The notes: generated by a model from the sequence alone, not told the origin. Positions 1 through 11,426 are shown, counted from the first letter of the stretch. The stretch is DNA of 64,000 bases from Gyromitra esculenta (GCA_038503075.1 JBCAML010000018.1:248001-312000), one strand, 5' to 3'. A program made the numbers and translations.

Positions 1-1244
1 TGGGGTTCTGCAGACAGACGGGCCTGCGAAATCAGAACTTCACGATCTACTCCACCACCCCTCCGGACTGCCGGACAAGAACCTCGCAGCTTTAGCCTCT
101 GAGGCAGAGAACCTGCTCGACAGTCTACAAAGGCTTCTGCAGCCTCCTGTAGAACTTCTTGCGGATAACCTCCTAGGTATGTTGAAAAATCCCCTTAAAT
201 CTCTATAAAATCAAAATTTTAATCAGAGGGATGGTTCTAGGGTACCTAGATACAAAATGTCTCTGTGCAGCCGTATCCCTCCGGATCCCCGACATTCTCT
301 CAGAGTGTCCAAAAACAATCCACGAACTCGCCTCCGCAACCAACTCAAAGCCCGATCGTCTCCAACAGATAATGCGACTGTTATACAATAAAGAGATCTT
401 CTCATTCGACGCATCAACCAATCTCTACCACAACAGCCCAACCTCCGAACTCTTGCGTACAGACCATTGGGCCCAGTGGCATCGGTGGGTCGATTTATAC
501 GGCAACGAATTCTACGATATGGCCCGCGGGATCCCGCCAGCTGTGAAACAAGACGAGACCAGAACGGCCGCGCAGATTAACTTCGGGACAGATAAAGGCA
601 CCATGGAATACGCTAGTGAGAACGGATGGCTGCCGAAGCTGATAGACACGATCGGAGCTGCAGCAGTAGCGCAGGCGCCAGGGATGATTGAAGACTACCC
701 TTGGAGCGAGGTTGCGCATTCGACGATTCTAGATGTTGGCGGAGGGTCGGGCGATTTTATCGCGTCCTTGCTGAGGCGGATTCCAAGTATGAAGGGCGCG
801 ATACTAGATACGGAAAAGGTGATTAGTTATATCACGCCAGCTTTCCGGGGTCCTGAGGGCAGATTCGCGGACGTGGGAGAGCGGGTGGTGGAGTTGATCG
901 CAGGGGACTTCCTGAAGAGGATACCGCCGTTCGAGGTCTATACGATGAAGTGGTGTCTTCACAATTGGACTGATGAGGAAGTTACCGTTATCCTGAAGAA
1001 TGCGAGGGAGGCTATTATAGAGGGTCCTAATAGCCGGTTTATCATTATCGAAGCTGTCTTGACTGAAGGACATAAAGGACGGCTAGCAAGACTAGGCGAT
1101 ATCACGATGATGCTTGCTGTCAACGGTCAAGAACGCACATATGACGAATGGAAGAATCTGGCGGAGTGTAGTGGTTGGAGATTGGAGATAGTGCGGTCAC
1201 TGAGGAACGCATGGCCATCTGCCATCGAGCTGAGAGCTGCATAG
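1..1244 (+). CDS. O-methyltransferase, GliM-like (5' end outside the window)
   Basis: SAM-dependent O-methyltransferase of the fungal secondary-metabolism type (Methyltransf_2 fold). I read two exons, <2-176 and 229-1244, joined across a 52-nt intron (GTATGT..AG) in phase; exon 1 gives an N-terminal helical region that runs off the window edge. Exon 2 has a winged-helix-like dimerisation segment (RIPDILSECPKTIHELA), the SAM glycine-rich motif LDVGGGSGDF, an acidic DTEKVI loop, GDFLKRIPP, and the catalytic-His region KWCLHNWTDEE, then FIIIEAVL and a normal C-terminus. No stop or frameshift is seen. Position beside a P450 and an ETP-type NRPS set suggests the GliM role, methylation of a pathway intermediate; the substrate is not inferable. 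The true start and promoter lie left of the window. Confidence 0.88.
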
Positions 1245-2401
1245 AAGCCTGATTTGGGAGGAACAAAGCAGATCGCTCAGACAAAGAAGCTAGAAATGGA
1301 AGGAAAGGGGTGGATTATGCGATGGCTGGCTGGATGAAAAATTGTCACAGCGAGTGATCAATTACTAAGTAGTATAGAGGAATTTCAATCTCCTCTTTTT
1401 CCATCAAGATCTCCCGATAGGGAATTTTTTTTTTTTAGCAGGCACTGGATCATAATATACAGGCGCTATAAGTTGTTGTTAACTTCGATATCCAGACCAT
1501 TCATACAATCCAGACTACGTACCATTCTATGAGAAATACCTTTTGATAATAAAACGAGGAACTAGATGAACTACTTTAGAAGGTTGCTAAAATTCACGCA
1601 CACGGCTGAGGTATCAAGAGCTTTTCAAGTTTTAGGCAGCGTTTGTACCCTCGACGAGACATCGGGGCTGATAAGAATGCCCTGAATATATATCGAGGAC
1701 AGAGGGGTTTCTGTAAAACTTTGATTTCGCTACTCTTGAGCTTATAGCACAGCACAAATTAATGATCAGGAGCAACCTAGCAAACAAGCTCTTCTAAGCT
1801 CTTGTGACCTATATAGATAACAGGTTAGTGGGATAGTTTAAAAAACAGAAGGTATTCTAGATACGGTATATATCACTAAGCAGGCCAGTTAAAGTACAGT
1901 GTTTTTATATACCCCACCTTCTAGTACTCTAGATGGACGATGAGGACTCGATAGCCATGCTGGACGCTTGAGGCCCCGACCTCTCGCGCCAATAAGCCAG
2001 TTAAATTTCGAGTATGCTTTGTTATTTGGATCTGAGAAGGCATCCGGGGCCTCCAGTAGGGTTAGGGTTTTTGATTAGTATAATACCTATCATACCCAAG
2101 AGGCTAAAAGGGCAAGGACACAACATGGGATGGCTGCAACCACGTTTTACCCAATGAAGACATTACTGCAACTGTTAATTATAAGTGTGATATTAGTAGG
2201 GATAGCCTTGAATATGGGAAAATACCCGCCCATGTTAAGTATCCCACTGCAGCAATAGATTGGAAAAAAAATTGATTCGAAGGCACATTATTGCTTGATT
2301 TTTTTATGAGATATAAATAACTACAAAGTAAAATTATTTTATTGGGTTTTTGGTGACGATATGCGGTCGTTTCCGGGACGTGCGTGTGAAAGAATTGCTT
2401 G

Positions 2402-2572
2402 GGGTGTGACAAAACCCCAAAATCAGCGAAATAAGAAAAAGAAACCCGAAAAGACTTGAAAAAAGCTATGGAGAGTAAATATAGTTCTTCTAATAGCTCG
2501 AACTAGGAAGATCTTAAGAGCATTGGTTTTATTGATTTTAATTCTCGACTTTCAAGAAATCCGTCACACACC
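2402..2572. repeat. MITE-like element, family A, copy 1
   Basis: About 171 bp with imperfect terminal inverted repeats: it begins gggtgtgacaaaac and ends ccgtcacacacc. Its interior (a TATGGAGAGTAAATATA-like stretch followed by a run related to TTTTATTGATTTTAATT) can be aligned with the element at 7785-7936, which has the same kind of ends. No coding capacity, so a non-autonomous DNA transposon remnant is the simplest reading. A clear target-site duplication was not found. Confidence 0.6.
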
Positions 2573-2675
2573 TGGTCACCACCCAGTTTTGTCACCACCC
2601 AGGAACGGCTCTACATAATTATTGTAACCCTTTAACGGTTGGATCGGACTTTGGTAGTTACGTTCTGTCTCTCGC

Positions 2676-2686
2676 TCGGTCACCGA
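2676..2686. promoter_or_regulatory. TCGG-N3-CCGA palindrome upstream of the P450
   Basis: Exact match TCGGTCACCGA, about 208 bp before the P450 start codon. A second, 10-of-11 match (TCGGCAACCGT) follows at 2692-2702. This palindrome is the motif linked with GliZ/SirZ-type Zn2Cys6 regulators of ETP clusters, and such a regulator is encoded at 9816-11123. Binding is inferred, not shown. Confidence 0.6.
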
Positions 2687-2893
2687 CTAGGTCGGCAACC
2701 GTTCAAAGGAACACGATCCTTGGGATAAAAAACCTAACCCATAAGAGAGAATAATCAATACCAAAAACAAACTGTATCCTCTCAAGTAAATCCTCACACA
2801 GATCTTTCTAAAGCACCGAGTCTTCTCCTACGCAGCGCCTCCTCTACGAAAAAACAGGTCTAATCAACTCGACTCCGTCAAACACGAAAAGCA

Positions 2894-4684
2894 ATGTGGC
2901 GCGAGTTATTACAGAACGAAGACCAAAGAATACTATGGGCATTAATCCTCCTCGTGGGTTTTGTTTCTAGCTACTTCTTATTTTTCCGTAGCCCCCCAAT
3001 ACAAGACAATGTTCCGGTCCTTGGCAACACATTCTACCTCCGTCGGTTCTCCCTCAATTCCTATAAGATCATGCTAGAAGGGTATGAAAAGGTACGTGAG
3101 CATGTTTTTATCCAAAAGCAATATTGACACTCGAGGCCAAAAACAGTTTAGCAAACGCGGAGAGACTTGGGCAGTGCCTATGCCATCTGGCCAACTATTG
3201 TATATCTTGCCGCCCTGTGTTTGGGATGAGATCAAAGCGCTATCGCCGGAAAAAGCAAGCTTTATACACATAGTTGAAAAGATATTCAAATGGAGTCTTC
3301 ACGGGAATATTCTGGGTGGGATCCATATCGACGTAGTACGCTATGATCTCAACACAAACTTATGTTAGCCCCCCCCAACCCTTCATCCCTCCTTAGAGAC
3401 GGACATTTACACTGCCACCCTTAAAAGCCAGAATGACCAACTTCCTTATCCGTCAATGCGATATTGCACTTACGAGTGGATTTGCCCACGTTACATCAGG
3501 TCCACCCCTCCTCCCCCCCTCCCTCAGCTATGTCTAACGCGTGCAGCACAAACCAGAATGGAAACCAATAAAACCATTGGAAGTGCTGTTAGAGGTAACA
3601 CACAGTATCACCACCAGTATAATCGTCGGCGAATCCTTCAGCATCGATAAGGTCTACACCTACCACCTCGGAAAATACTGCCAACTAACGCCACTCTTAA
3701 CGTTCCTCTATTTTGCTGTACCACCGCCGTTACGGTCCGCTGTATGGCTGTTTTCCCCCGTTGGGATACTAGTGCGCTACCACGCACGGCAATTGCGACT
3801 TAAGCTCGAGCCCGAGATTCGGCGGCGCGCGGCAGAGGCGGAAGGTGGAGAGAAGGGAGAAGGGGAAGGAAGAAGCTTCTTACTGCTTGATGCGCTATTT
3901 GAACGTCGGGGATTTCTAGACGTGAAACAAACGGTGGATGATGTGCTGTTTATGACGTTCGAGCAAGGCCCGATATGCTTGATGTTGGTTCATATGATTT
4001 ATAACATGTTGTCGGAGCCAGGCTACATTGACCCATTGCGGGAAGAGGTCGAATTGGCCGTAGCAGCGGAAGGAGGATGGACTAAAGATACACTAGAACG
4101 GATGCCAAAGCTGGAGAGCTTCATTAGAGAAACGTTGCGGTTACAGAGCACCGCGCCGTGTATATACCCCACTCCATGTTAGTAGCGATTTGGGGGCTGA
4201 AATGAGGGGGGGGTTTAGTAACACTATCTCGAATTGTCCAGCAAACCATCCAACTTTCCAACGGCACCACTCTCCACCCTGGAATGATGATCAGCGCGTG
4301 CTCCGTGGGTACTAACATGGATTCACAGAATTACAGAGACTCACATGCATTTAACGGCTATCGTTTCTATGACAAACACAGCAACACGGCCACCGTAAAC
4401 GCCAGCACCACCAACAACTCATTCCTATCGTAGTCCCCCCTTAATTCTCCAGGGCGTTTCCTCTGCTGAATATGAATAGGTACGGAGCAGGCAAGCAGGT
4501 GTGTCCTGGACGCTTCTTCGGCGTTAAAGTTACGAAAATGATTTTCGCAAAACTTCTACTGGGGTATGATATGAAGTATTCGAGCCCTGGTCAGAAGGAG
4601 AGACCTCCAAGCATTTATAATATGTGGCAGATTCTGCCAAACATGAGTGTTAGTGTGGATTTTAGAAGGAGACAGGGTGTTTAG
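2894..4684 (+). CDS. Cytochrome P450 monooxygenase (ETP cluster type)
   Basis: Microsomal haem-thiolate oxidase, about 501 aa. Six exons fit in phase: 2894-3091, 3147-3363, 3428-3489, 3547-4159, 4219-4429, 4480-4684. The N-terminus has one membrane anchor (LWALILLVGFVSSYFLFF). The K-helix ExxR is in FIRETLRLQ, the PERF-like segment is HAFNGYRFYD, and the haem loop is YGAGKQVCPGRFFG, with the Cys ligand restored when the 4430-4479 intron is removed. The I-helix lacks the usual AG-x-D/E-T motif (it reads LFMTFEQGP). Read in one frame the gene seems to have a TAG at 3366, but this lies inside a 64-nt intron (3364-3427). It converges on the methyltransferase, whose end is 204 bp away. It could be the GliC or the GliF counterpart; sequence alone does not decide. 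Confidence 0.85.
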
Positions 4685-4888
4685 GGGTTTGGTATGTTTT
4701 TACGGGATTGGGGTAGTAATTTAGTCTAGAGGTGGAAAAACTTAGGGTTGTATTGGTTATTATTACAGAACCCTCTCTCACATGAGTGAAAGCACAAGAA
4801 TCACCAAATTCGCACTATACGCTTATATGAGTTCCATTCACCCAGAAATTCACTTCGCAGCAAACGCGGACTCAGTTGCCTAAATATC

Positions 4889-5853
4889 TCAAACCCGCGC
4901 CATAAACGCTTGCTTCGTTCCCCTCGCCAAGAAAACATCCCTCCTAATCCCACCGCTCTCCCCTTCCTCAGCTGGACCAAATGACCCACCCCTTCCGTCC
5001 GGCCCCTGCATCATCCTAAAGGCCATCCCGACATCCGCATACTTTACGTCTACCAAACCCGCGGTATCCATAATCGCAAAGATTTCCTGTTCAGAGTATC
5101 CGGACGGCATTTTCACGGGGCTATGGCCATGGCCGTGGCCTTGTGTGTGACCGTGATCTTGACCGTGGACGTGACCGTGGCCACCCATATCCTCGTTCTT
5201 TTTAAAATCAACAATGAGGAATGCACCACCTGGCTTCAATCTCTCAATAAGTCTCCCCATGGCCATTTCAGGGTCGTCGAAGTGATGGAGACCCAGCTGT
5301 TTTTACTCGTCAGTGATAGGAGAGGGGTCGGGATAGGATGGCTTACACCAACAACTACAAGGTCGAAATCGGTATCAGGGAAGGTGATTGTGGGGGCTTT
5401 GGATGTTAAATCACCGACTGTGGCCCTGATGCGTTCGTTCTGGTCATGGAATTTGGTGTTGTAGGACGCGACCATCTGTGTGGATGTATCGACGGCAAGG
5501 ATTTGACGAGAGTGGGGTGCAAGTGCCTGTTAGAAGCGTTAGCAGTGAATGCATAGCTGGTGGATGGAAATAGATGATTGGGACTAATTACCTGACTGAA
5601 AACCCCCGTCCCTGCTGCATAGTCCAACACTTTCAACGCTTTATCTCCGTTCAGATCAACACCTAGCCACTCCTGCCGCGCAACAAGATGCTCGCTTATC
5701 CAGTCGCGGAACGCATTATGCCACGGCATCTGATCGTACTGCGGAACCATATCGCTAAACGTGGTTGGTTAGCAAGGGTGCATTCTTAGAAGTGTGGTTT
5801 TCTCACTCAAAGTTTAGGCTGCTGTGATGGTGGTGAGAATGGGCTCCTGCCAT
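4889..5853 (-). CDS. SAM-dependent methyltransferase, GliN-like, His-rich
   Basis: Class I methyltransferase, 265 aa, on the minus strand. Four exons fit in phase: 5853-5807, 5754-5592, 5526-5347, 5296-4889, with introns of 50-65 nt. The short first exon starts MAGAHSHHHHSS and leads into DMVPQYDQMPWHNAFRDW, typical of fungal small-molecule methyltransferases. Motif I is LDYAAGTGVFS, followed by AVDTSTQM (motif II region), DFDLVVVG, and LHHFDDPEMAMGRLIERLKPGGAFLIVDF (given here as landmarks across exons 3-4). A striking His/Gly run (HVHGQDHGHTQGHGHGH, after DFKKNEDMGG) lies near the C-terminal third. By context it would N- or O-methylate an ETP intermediate. No TCGG-N3-CCGA site was seen near its promoter. 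Confidence 0.85.
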
Positions 5854-6180
5854 GGTGACCAGTGTGAAGAGGCACAAAAGAGTACTTCTGAGCATGAAAA
5901 GGTAGTGGTGTAGGTATAAAGGGTGCCAAAATACAAGTCCAATGATGAACTCCTTTTACATCCAACGTCTGCCAAGGCAGCAGACATAGCTTAACCATTG
6001 GGCAGATGTGTGGAAGGTGGTGATTGGGTAACCTACTTGGAAAAATAAAAAATAATAGAAAAACCCCCCAAGGTCCTTCCTGTCTCTTTCCTGTGCGTTA
6101 ATCTTGCCTTCGCATGGTCATTGTGTGCACAGAATACAATTTCTCAGCATGGGATCAAACATCTTGCGGCGTTTGTGATA

Positions 6181-6324
6181 TGTCGTATTTTCTCGCAAAC
6201 AACGAAAATAACCGAGATTTGCTGAATGGATTTGCTGAATGGATTTTGAGGCTCGTCCAGTAATCTTATTGTTTTGTCATGTGAGCCTGGTCCGGTTATT
6301 TTCGTTATTTGTAAGAAAACACAG
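6181..6324. repeat. TA-flanked MITE with 30-bp inverted repeats
   Basis: The left arm contains AACGAAAATAACCG and the right arm CGGTTATTTTCGTT; about 30 bp at each end are inverted copies with few mismatches. TA dinucleotides flank both ends, as for Tc1/mariner/pogo insertions. The interior is about 80 bp and non-coding, and includes a short direct duplication of tttgctgaatgga. Confidence 0.7.
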
Positions 6325-7784
6325 TACGGATACTACGGTGGCAGTCGTTTGATAAGGCGACAACGGCAATGCTATACTTCGACAGTATGGGCTAATTCTC
6401 CATCTTCACAAAAGGGTTTAGAATAATGCTCCTAGATAAAATTATTTCTTATGTAGCTCTATCCACATGTTTAATGTGCAGGTTGCGCTTAAGAGCGCGA
6501 TGAGGGATCGAGGGTGTTAGTTTGATAGGTTGCTTTTGTTTTTTGTTTGTGTTTTGTTTATTTTTGTTTATTGGTGCTAGTCGCGTAAATGATATGGTGC
6601 AAGAATCGATTAAGGTGTACCTATATGTGACCTATAATGCAACTGCAGCTTGGCGAGTTTGGGGGTCTGTTCAGCACCTCTTAAATGAAAAGTAGTCAAA
6701 ACAATCTCGATCCTTTATTTAAGATGGATAAAAGGGTTCCTATAGCCTTAGGGTCATACACACATATTTTTTAATTTTCTTTTAAAGGTTCTAATGGGAA
6801 TTTTAGAGAAATTTCAACATTCAGAAAAACAGTTTACTGGTAAACTGAATAAATTGTTGCATATTTTCTCCTTTGGTGGGAAACCACCGCCGATCACCAC
6901 CTTAAATCCGAAATTTTAAAATTCAATTACATTATGAAAATCGGCTTAATTGACCAAAGCTCTCTGGCAGGACAAAACAAATTACTTAGTGGATGCTTCA
7001 GTAGAGCACTTTTATTGAAAATCAAGCCTTGCTTGTTGCAATAGCCGAGCAAAAAGGAGGTACACCTTATTCGATTCTTGCACTATATATCTATCTATCT
7101 ACCCACATGTTTATTTTTATATTTAAATTCCATTGTCTGCACGGTGAAGTTGGACCTGCTACAGGGGTACGGTATTGCTGCTGCTGCCTCACTAAACAAC
7201 TATCACTACAGCTGTATACATGCAAGGCTCAATAACCTTATTTGAGCACGTTTCTGGATAGAATCGTTCCTAGTATGGCACAAAACAAGGTGTACTCAAA
7301 TCGCGAGTCGAAACACAGGTGTTTACACTCTCAGATTACAAGACCTGGAAAACCCAGCTTACTCGCAATACTTCATGAAACATTGACAGAACAGTCTCTC
7401 CTACCACAGATACAGACCGTTGCCGAGAAGGAGGCTTTATACGCTAGACCTTTCAAGCGATCGATTTGTAACACCAAAAAAGCACACCAATGGGCAAAAC
7501 CGCTTAGCTGAGGCTTTTCGAGAAAAAACAATAACATTCTCTTGGCAACGGTCTGCATCTGTCCAATACCTATGGCAAGGGTGGAAAGTGGCGGTGCAGG
7601 TAAGAGAGGACGACCTTTCCTCCAACCCACAACTCCCTATTAAAATCTGCCAATGGACAGAGGATGCTACCACTAAGTATCGGCCTACGTTAGTTAGTTG
7701 GTGAAATTAGGAGGTCCGGTCAAGTTTGGCGAGAGAGAGAGAGAAGAGCTGCACCGCCACATAGTGGCAGACACGATGAAACTA

Positions 7785-7936
7785 GGGTGTGGCGAATCCC
7801 GCGGAAAGGGGAGAAAAAAACACGAAAAAACAGACAGTACCTATGAAAAGTGAATATAATTCTAATAGCTTGAGACGGAAAGAGCTTTGATTTTATCGAT
7901 CTTAATTTTTGACTTTTTGGGGAATTTGTCACACCC
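7785..7936. repeat. MITE-like element, family A, copy 2
   Basis: About 152 bp with ends gggtgtggcgaatccc and ggggaatttgtcacaccc, which are inverted copies of each other. The interior aligns with 2402-2572 in the same orientation, at clearly reduced identity, so the insertions are old. Non-coding. Confidence 0.65.
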
Positions 7937-7978
7937 AGTCATGTCTCACGCTACCTTGTAGCGAGGCAGAGGGTATGT

Positions 7979-8104
7979 ATCCCATACGCTGGTACAAAAT
8001 GCTGACCCCCAAAAATGGCGGTGGCTCAACATTGAGGCAACTGGAACCTGATCAATGGGAAAAATCCGCTTCACGGGGGTCAGCTTTGCCGAGCTATGGG
8101 ATAA
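7979..8104. repeat. MITE family B, copy 1
   Basis: About 126 bp. Imperfect terminal inverted repeats begin tatcccata and continue into a GCTGACCCCC block, mirrored at the other end as GGGGGTCAGC..tatgggata. A second copy in the opposite orientation lies at 11299-11426, so the two copies bracket the regulator gene. Non-coding. Confidence 0.75.
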
Positions 8105-8195
8105 ATATGTTGCCACAAAATGGAGATCAGTTTGTTAGCCGAGACAGCTATCTAAGAGGGATATGCATTCGACTATTAACGTACTATATATACTT

Positions 8196-8343
8196 GATCA
8201 GCCAAATTCTAGGACGGTCCAAATGCTAGGAGGGTCGGTTGTATTTCTTATTGGGCAAAATCGGTTACCCTGCTGGATATGAGCAGGTTTTCTTACCAGA
8301 ATCCGTGCTCTGGCATTTGGCCCGTCCTGGCATTTGGCTGATC
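8196..8343. repeat. MITE with 32-bp inverted repeats
   Basis: The left arm starts gatcagccaaattctaggac and the right arm ends gtcctggcatttggctgatc; the two are inverted copies over about 32 bp with roughly four differences. Total 148 bp, non-coding. Only one copy was seen in the window. Confidence 0.7.
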
Positions 8344-8700
8344 GAGGATAGTAGCTATGTGTGGAGAAGCTTCTTTGGTCGTAGGGATCCGACACTATTA
8401 ATCGATCAAGAGCAACAATACACGGTTTGAGTGGTGGTAGAGCAGTATACAGATGGCTGTTTTGTAGTAATTACTGTCATGTCGAGTATGTACGTATTTC
8501 TCATCCCTAGCATCAATCCACCTCTCAGCCCCACACCCAGCAAATGGCATAAGGACGCAAGGCGACAGATTCGGCATGTTCGATCTCTAGACATCTGTGA
8601 GGGCAATCTTGGGGCCCACTGCCTGCTTCACCGGGGAAAAAGCCCGTCCACAACTTAAGCATGAGTCGCCCACGAGGGATGCGCACAGTAATTGCGACCC

Positions 8701-8711
8701 TCGGTTTCCGA
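8701..8711. promoter_or_regulatory. TCGG-N3-CCGA palindrome
   Basis: Exact TCGGTTTCCGA, 1.1 kb upstream of the regulator start. The distance and the neighbouring transposons make a promoter role less certain than at the other copies. Confidence 0.35.
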
Positions 8712-9059
8712 AGCTATCCTCCCCAGGACTGATTTTGATTTTGCTACCGTGATGCGCGCTCCCCTGCGCGTAGTTCTATGGCACGTGCACAGACTGATTT
8801 GCATACATATGTACGTACGCCTATCCTCGAGAGTGTCCAAACCAGCTGAAATCGATGCGGCAGGCTGAAAGAAGACGACCTATTGCACCGTTTCCGTGGG
8901 ATCGGTATGTCTCGATATCGTATTATCCAGGAAAATCCAACCCGCTGCAGCAGAGAGAAATGTGAATTGGCAGACGCCAGAATAGCTGGAGCCATAGAAA
9001 TTCGACACTAGGATATGAAAGGTATACGCTTGTACCGATCCAGCTGTATTTTCCCATTA

Positions 9060-9165
9060 GAGACTTTGCGCAAATAGATCCAGCTCCGATTTCTAGCAAT
9101 TTAATTGGCGCAGATTAGCTTTTGGTTGGTCAAAAACCAGAGCTAGCTCAAAAGCGCAAAGTCTC
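9060..9165. repeat. MITE family C, copy 1 (TA-flanked)
   Basis: Ends GAGACTTTGCGC and GCGCAAAGTCTC form a 12-bp perfect inverted repeat, flanked on both sides by TA. A related copy in the opposite orientation lies at about 18889-18977. Non-coding, Tc1/mariner-type target preference. Confidence 0.7.
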
Positions 9166-9815
9166 TATTTTCTGTGACGGCTGATATGCATTCATGCACG
9201 TTTTCTCTATGTAACGGGTCGAATTTATCTAAATAATACGGTATGATTGACCTACCTCCACAATAAGACGTTGGTATAAAGGATGCACGTGGCGGGGGGT
9301 CCCTGTTTATGGCAGACAGATAACCCTTTTTTTCATGCGTGGGGGAAGCAGAACCGATACACAGTGCTTTTTATATACCTCAGCCTTACTAAACCCCGAG
9401 GTAAGCTCGATTCGATATCTGAGGGGTGGGGAGAGGAGTGTATTGAAAAATGAAAAGCACTGCGTAGACCTTTTTTTTTCCGTGCAACCCAATTGACACC
9501 CTCAGCAGTTCCCCCAGACCAAGGAAAAAAAAGGAAAAAAAAAAGAACGACCCTCCGAGCAGAACAACTTTAGGCTGGCCAGCCTCAGCAACCGATTCCT
9601 ATACACCTCGCCGTCCAATCCAGCAGTTGACTTTTTTAAAATGTTTGCAAATGACGAATGCTCCTTATTTGTTTTTCGTTTTCCTATGTAGAAACCTCCC
9701 GCGGATAGCAAGGCTCTCGAAAACGCTAATAGAACCCCCTCTTCCCGCCCCTTTCCTGCATAGGGGAGTAAGGAAGAGAAGAAAAACGAAATAGGTTCCC
9801 CCCCCACCTTCCGAA

Positions 9816-11123
9816 ATGTTAACCAGGGAGAATTCGAAAGCACCAAAACTACGATCGTCCTGCGATGCGTGTCAGGCATTGAAGATAAAATGTGGACAAG
9901 AGAAGCCAAGTTGTCGGCGGTGTCGGAGCAACCGGTTAGACTGTGTATATGGCATTTCGCGGCGTATGGGGAAGCCACGGAGCTGCAGCAGGGCAGCTCC
10001 TGCTGGTAGTGGCGGTGGCGGTAGTGAACAATTGTCTACGATGACGGCTCCACCACAAAGGGAAGATGCTGTTGATAATGGTCCGCGAGTTAGAGAGACT
10101 ACGTTCGATGATGATGCACGCCAGTGGTCGTCACCACCAATGCCTCTGTGGGATGCAAATGCGACAGATCTGTTAAGTAATGGTTCTGATCCATTCGAGG
10201 ACTTTTCGGGCCCACGCAGTATTGCATCGCCGTCGGATGGTGTGTTCATGGCGGACCATTGCAGAAGGTACGGTAGCCGTCATGTGGAGGTACCGGTGAC
10301 TGAAGACGACGTATTATCACTGGAGCAAGCAGTCACACCGCCGGCGGCAGTGACGGCCACGAGATTGGTAGCCCGAGACGTAGGGGGAAGTGAGGGTGTG
10401 GGAAGGGGAGGGAGAGGGGAGGGAGAAGAGATGGATTTTACAGAGAGAGAATTATTCGACCAGCCAACCGCCGGCCACACCACGCTGAGTACAAACTCCT
10501 CGTCCTCGTCCTCGTCCGGGAGCACTGCTACTACCATACCTAGGCTTTCAGCGTCAGAGCCATTCAACGCCCTTATCAACCACCTATCACCCCACGAAAG
10601 CGGGGCCCGGCAAGGCTGCGACTGCTATATATTTGCCCTCCAGAGCCTAGGTCGTCTTGAACGTGTTTCCAAATCCCACAGCGACTTGGTATTCGACACT
10701 ATCCTCGCGTTCGCGCGTGAGACCCTCTGCCGCTGCTTCAACGTGCTAGAGTGCACTCCCTGCCTGGTCAACAGCTCATGCTTGTTGATATACTCGCTGC
10801 TAGTCGGCAAGATCACGCTTCTGTGTCAAGCCGGATGCTCTGCCTACGGCATCTACAAAGACACCGAAAAAGACACCTCAACCCGTCCCGTGTGCAGCGC
10901 TAGTGCGCTCAAGGTTGGTAATTATGAAATTCGTGGAGAGGAAGAGAAACTTTTAGTCAGCGTCCTTATGCAGCGGCGGTTGAGGGAAGTTAGCGATTTT
11001 CTCGGCCGCTTGGATACGGCGGTACAAAAGCTGCCGCACGATAGAGAGTCGAACGCGTGCAGAGATGTCGTTGCGGATGCGTACCAGAAGTTGGGGTTTA
11101 TCAATGGGTGCTCGGAGCTGTGA
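9816..11123 (+). CDS. Zn2Cys6 transcription factor, AflR/GliZ-type
   Basis: Likely cluster-specific activator, 435 aa, single exon. The N-terminal binuclear zinc cluster spans about residues 16-44: CDACQALKIKC then CRRCRSNRLDC, with C-x2-C-x6-C-x6-C-x2-C-x6-C spacing and the usual basic linker after it. A long Ser/Gly/Glu-rich low-complexity middle follows (about 60-240). The C-terminal half has the Cys-rich AflR-type region (GCDCYIFALQSLGRLERV, LCRCFNVLECTPC, LLVGKITLLCQAGC), seen in aflatoxin and ETP regulators. The start fits because it lies directly before the zinc cluster. The gene sits alone inside the transposon island, between two inverted copies of MITE family B. The predicted target is the TCGG-N3-CCGA palindrome found at several cluster promoters. 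Confidence 0.87.
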   Translation: MLTRENSKAPKLRSSCDACQALKIKCGQEKPSCRRCRSNRLDCVYGISRRMGKPRSCSRAAPAGSGGGGSEQLSTMTAPPQREDAVDNGPRVRETTFDDDARQWSSPPMPLWDANATDLLSNGSDPFEDFSGPRSIASPSDGVFMADHCRRYGSRHVEVPVTEDDVLSLEQAVTPPAAVTATRLVARDVGGSEGVGRGGRGEGEEMDFTERELFDQPTAGHTTLSTNSSSSSSSGSTATTIPRLSASEPFNALINHLSPHESGARQGCDCYIFALQSLGRLERVSKSHSDLVFDTILAFARETLCRCFNVLECTPCLVNSSCLLIYSLLVGKITLLCQAGCSAYGIYKDTEKDTSTRPVCSASALKVGNYEIRGEEEKLLVSVLMQRRLREVSDFLGRLDTAVQKLPHDRESNACRDVVADAYQKLGFINGCSEL

Positions 11124-11298
11124 ATCCATTATATCTCTTTAGTGTGGATGAAAAGGAAAAGGGTGGGGTGAATATGGAGTATTTCTTCCTCCAAGTAGCA
11201 TCATCCCTTGACCTAATTGCATCATTCGTCACCAGAGTGTGTACATGTAGCAGATAGGCTTGGGTTGTGTGGCTTTGTATGTTACGGAAGTGGCTTTG

Positions 11299-11426
11299 TA
11301 TCCCATAGCCCAGCAAAGCTGACCCCCCGTGAAGCGGATTTTTCTCGTTGATCTGGTTCCAGTTATCTCTATGTCGAGCCGCCACCACTTTGGGGGGGTC
11401 AGCATTTTGTACCGGTGTATGGGATA
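11299..11426. repeat. MITE family B, copy 2 (inverted relative to copy 1)
   Basis: About 128 bp, roughly 80% identical by eye to the reverse complement of 7979-8104, including the AAAATCCGCTTCACGGG and TCAGCATTTTGTACC blocks. It begins only 175 bp after the stop codon of the regulator. Its left flank carries a short duplicated gtggctttgta. Confidence 0.75.

Larger units (their letters stand above)
1245..2893. other. Intergenic region with MITE and P450 promoter
   Basis: No credible coding sequence. It holds an AT-rich stretch, a small inverted-repeat element (2402-2572), and the P450 promoter with a TCGG-N3-CCGA palindrome at 2676. The last 80 bases before the ATG at 2894 are A/C-rich, as in many fungal 5' UTRs. 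Confidence 0.6.
5854..9815. other. Transposon-rich spacer between methyltransferase and regulator
   Basis: About 4 kb without a supportable gene; all open frames are short and unlike known proteins. It contains at least five inverted-repeat elements (listed separately at 6181, 7785, 7979, 8196 and 9060) and one exact TCGG-N3-CCGA palindrome at 8701. The last 300 bp before the regulator are pyrimidine/purine-tract rich. Confidence 0.6.

Noticed and set aside
3366..3368. In-frame stop in the P450, suggesting a pseudogene
   Set aside because: A 64-nt intron (3364-3427) and a 57-nt intron (3490-3546) remove it, and both junctions keep phase and give a sensible helix region (LNTNL, then QCDIAL).
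7242..7704. Overlapping short frames on both strands
   Set aside because: No family resemblance, no splice-consistent extension, and located in a transposon-rich spacer.
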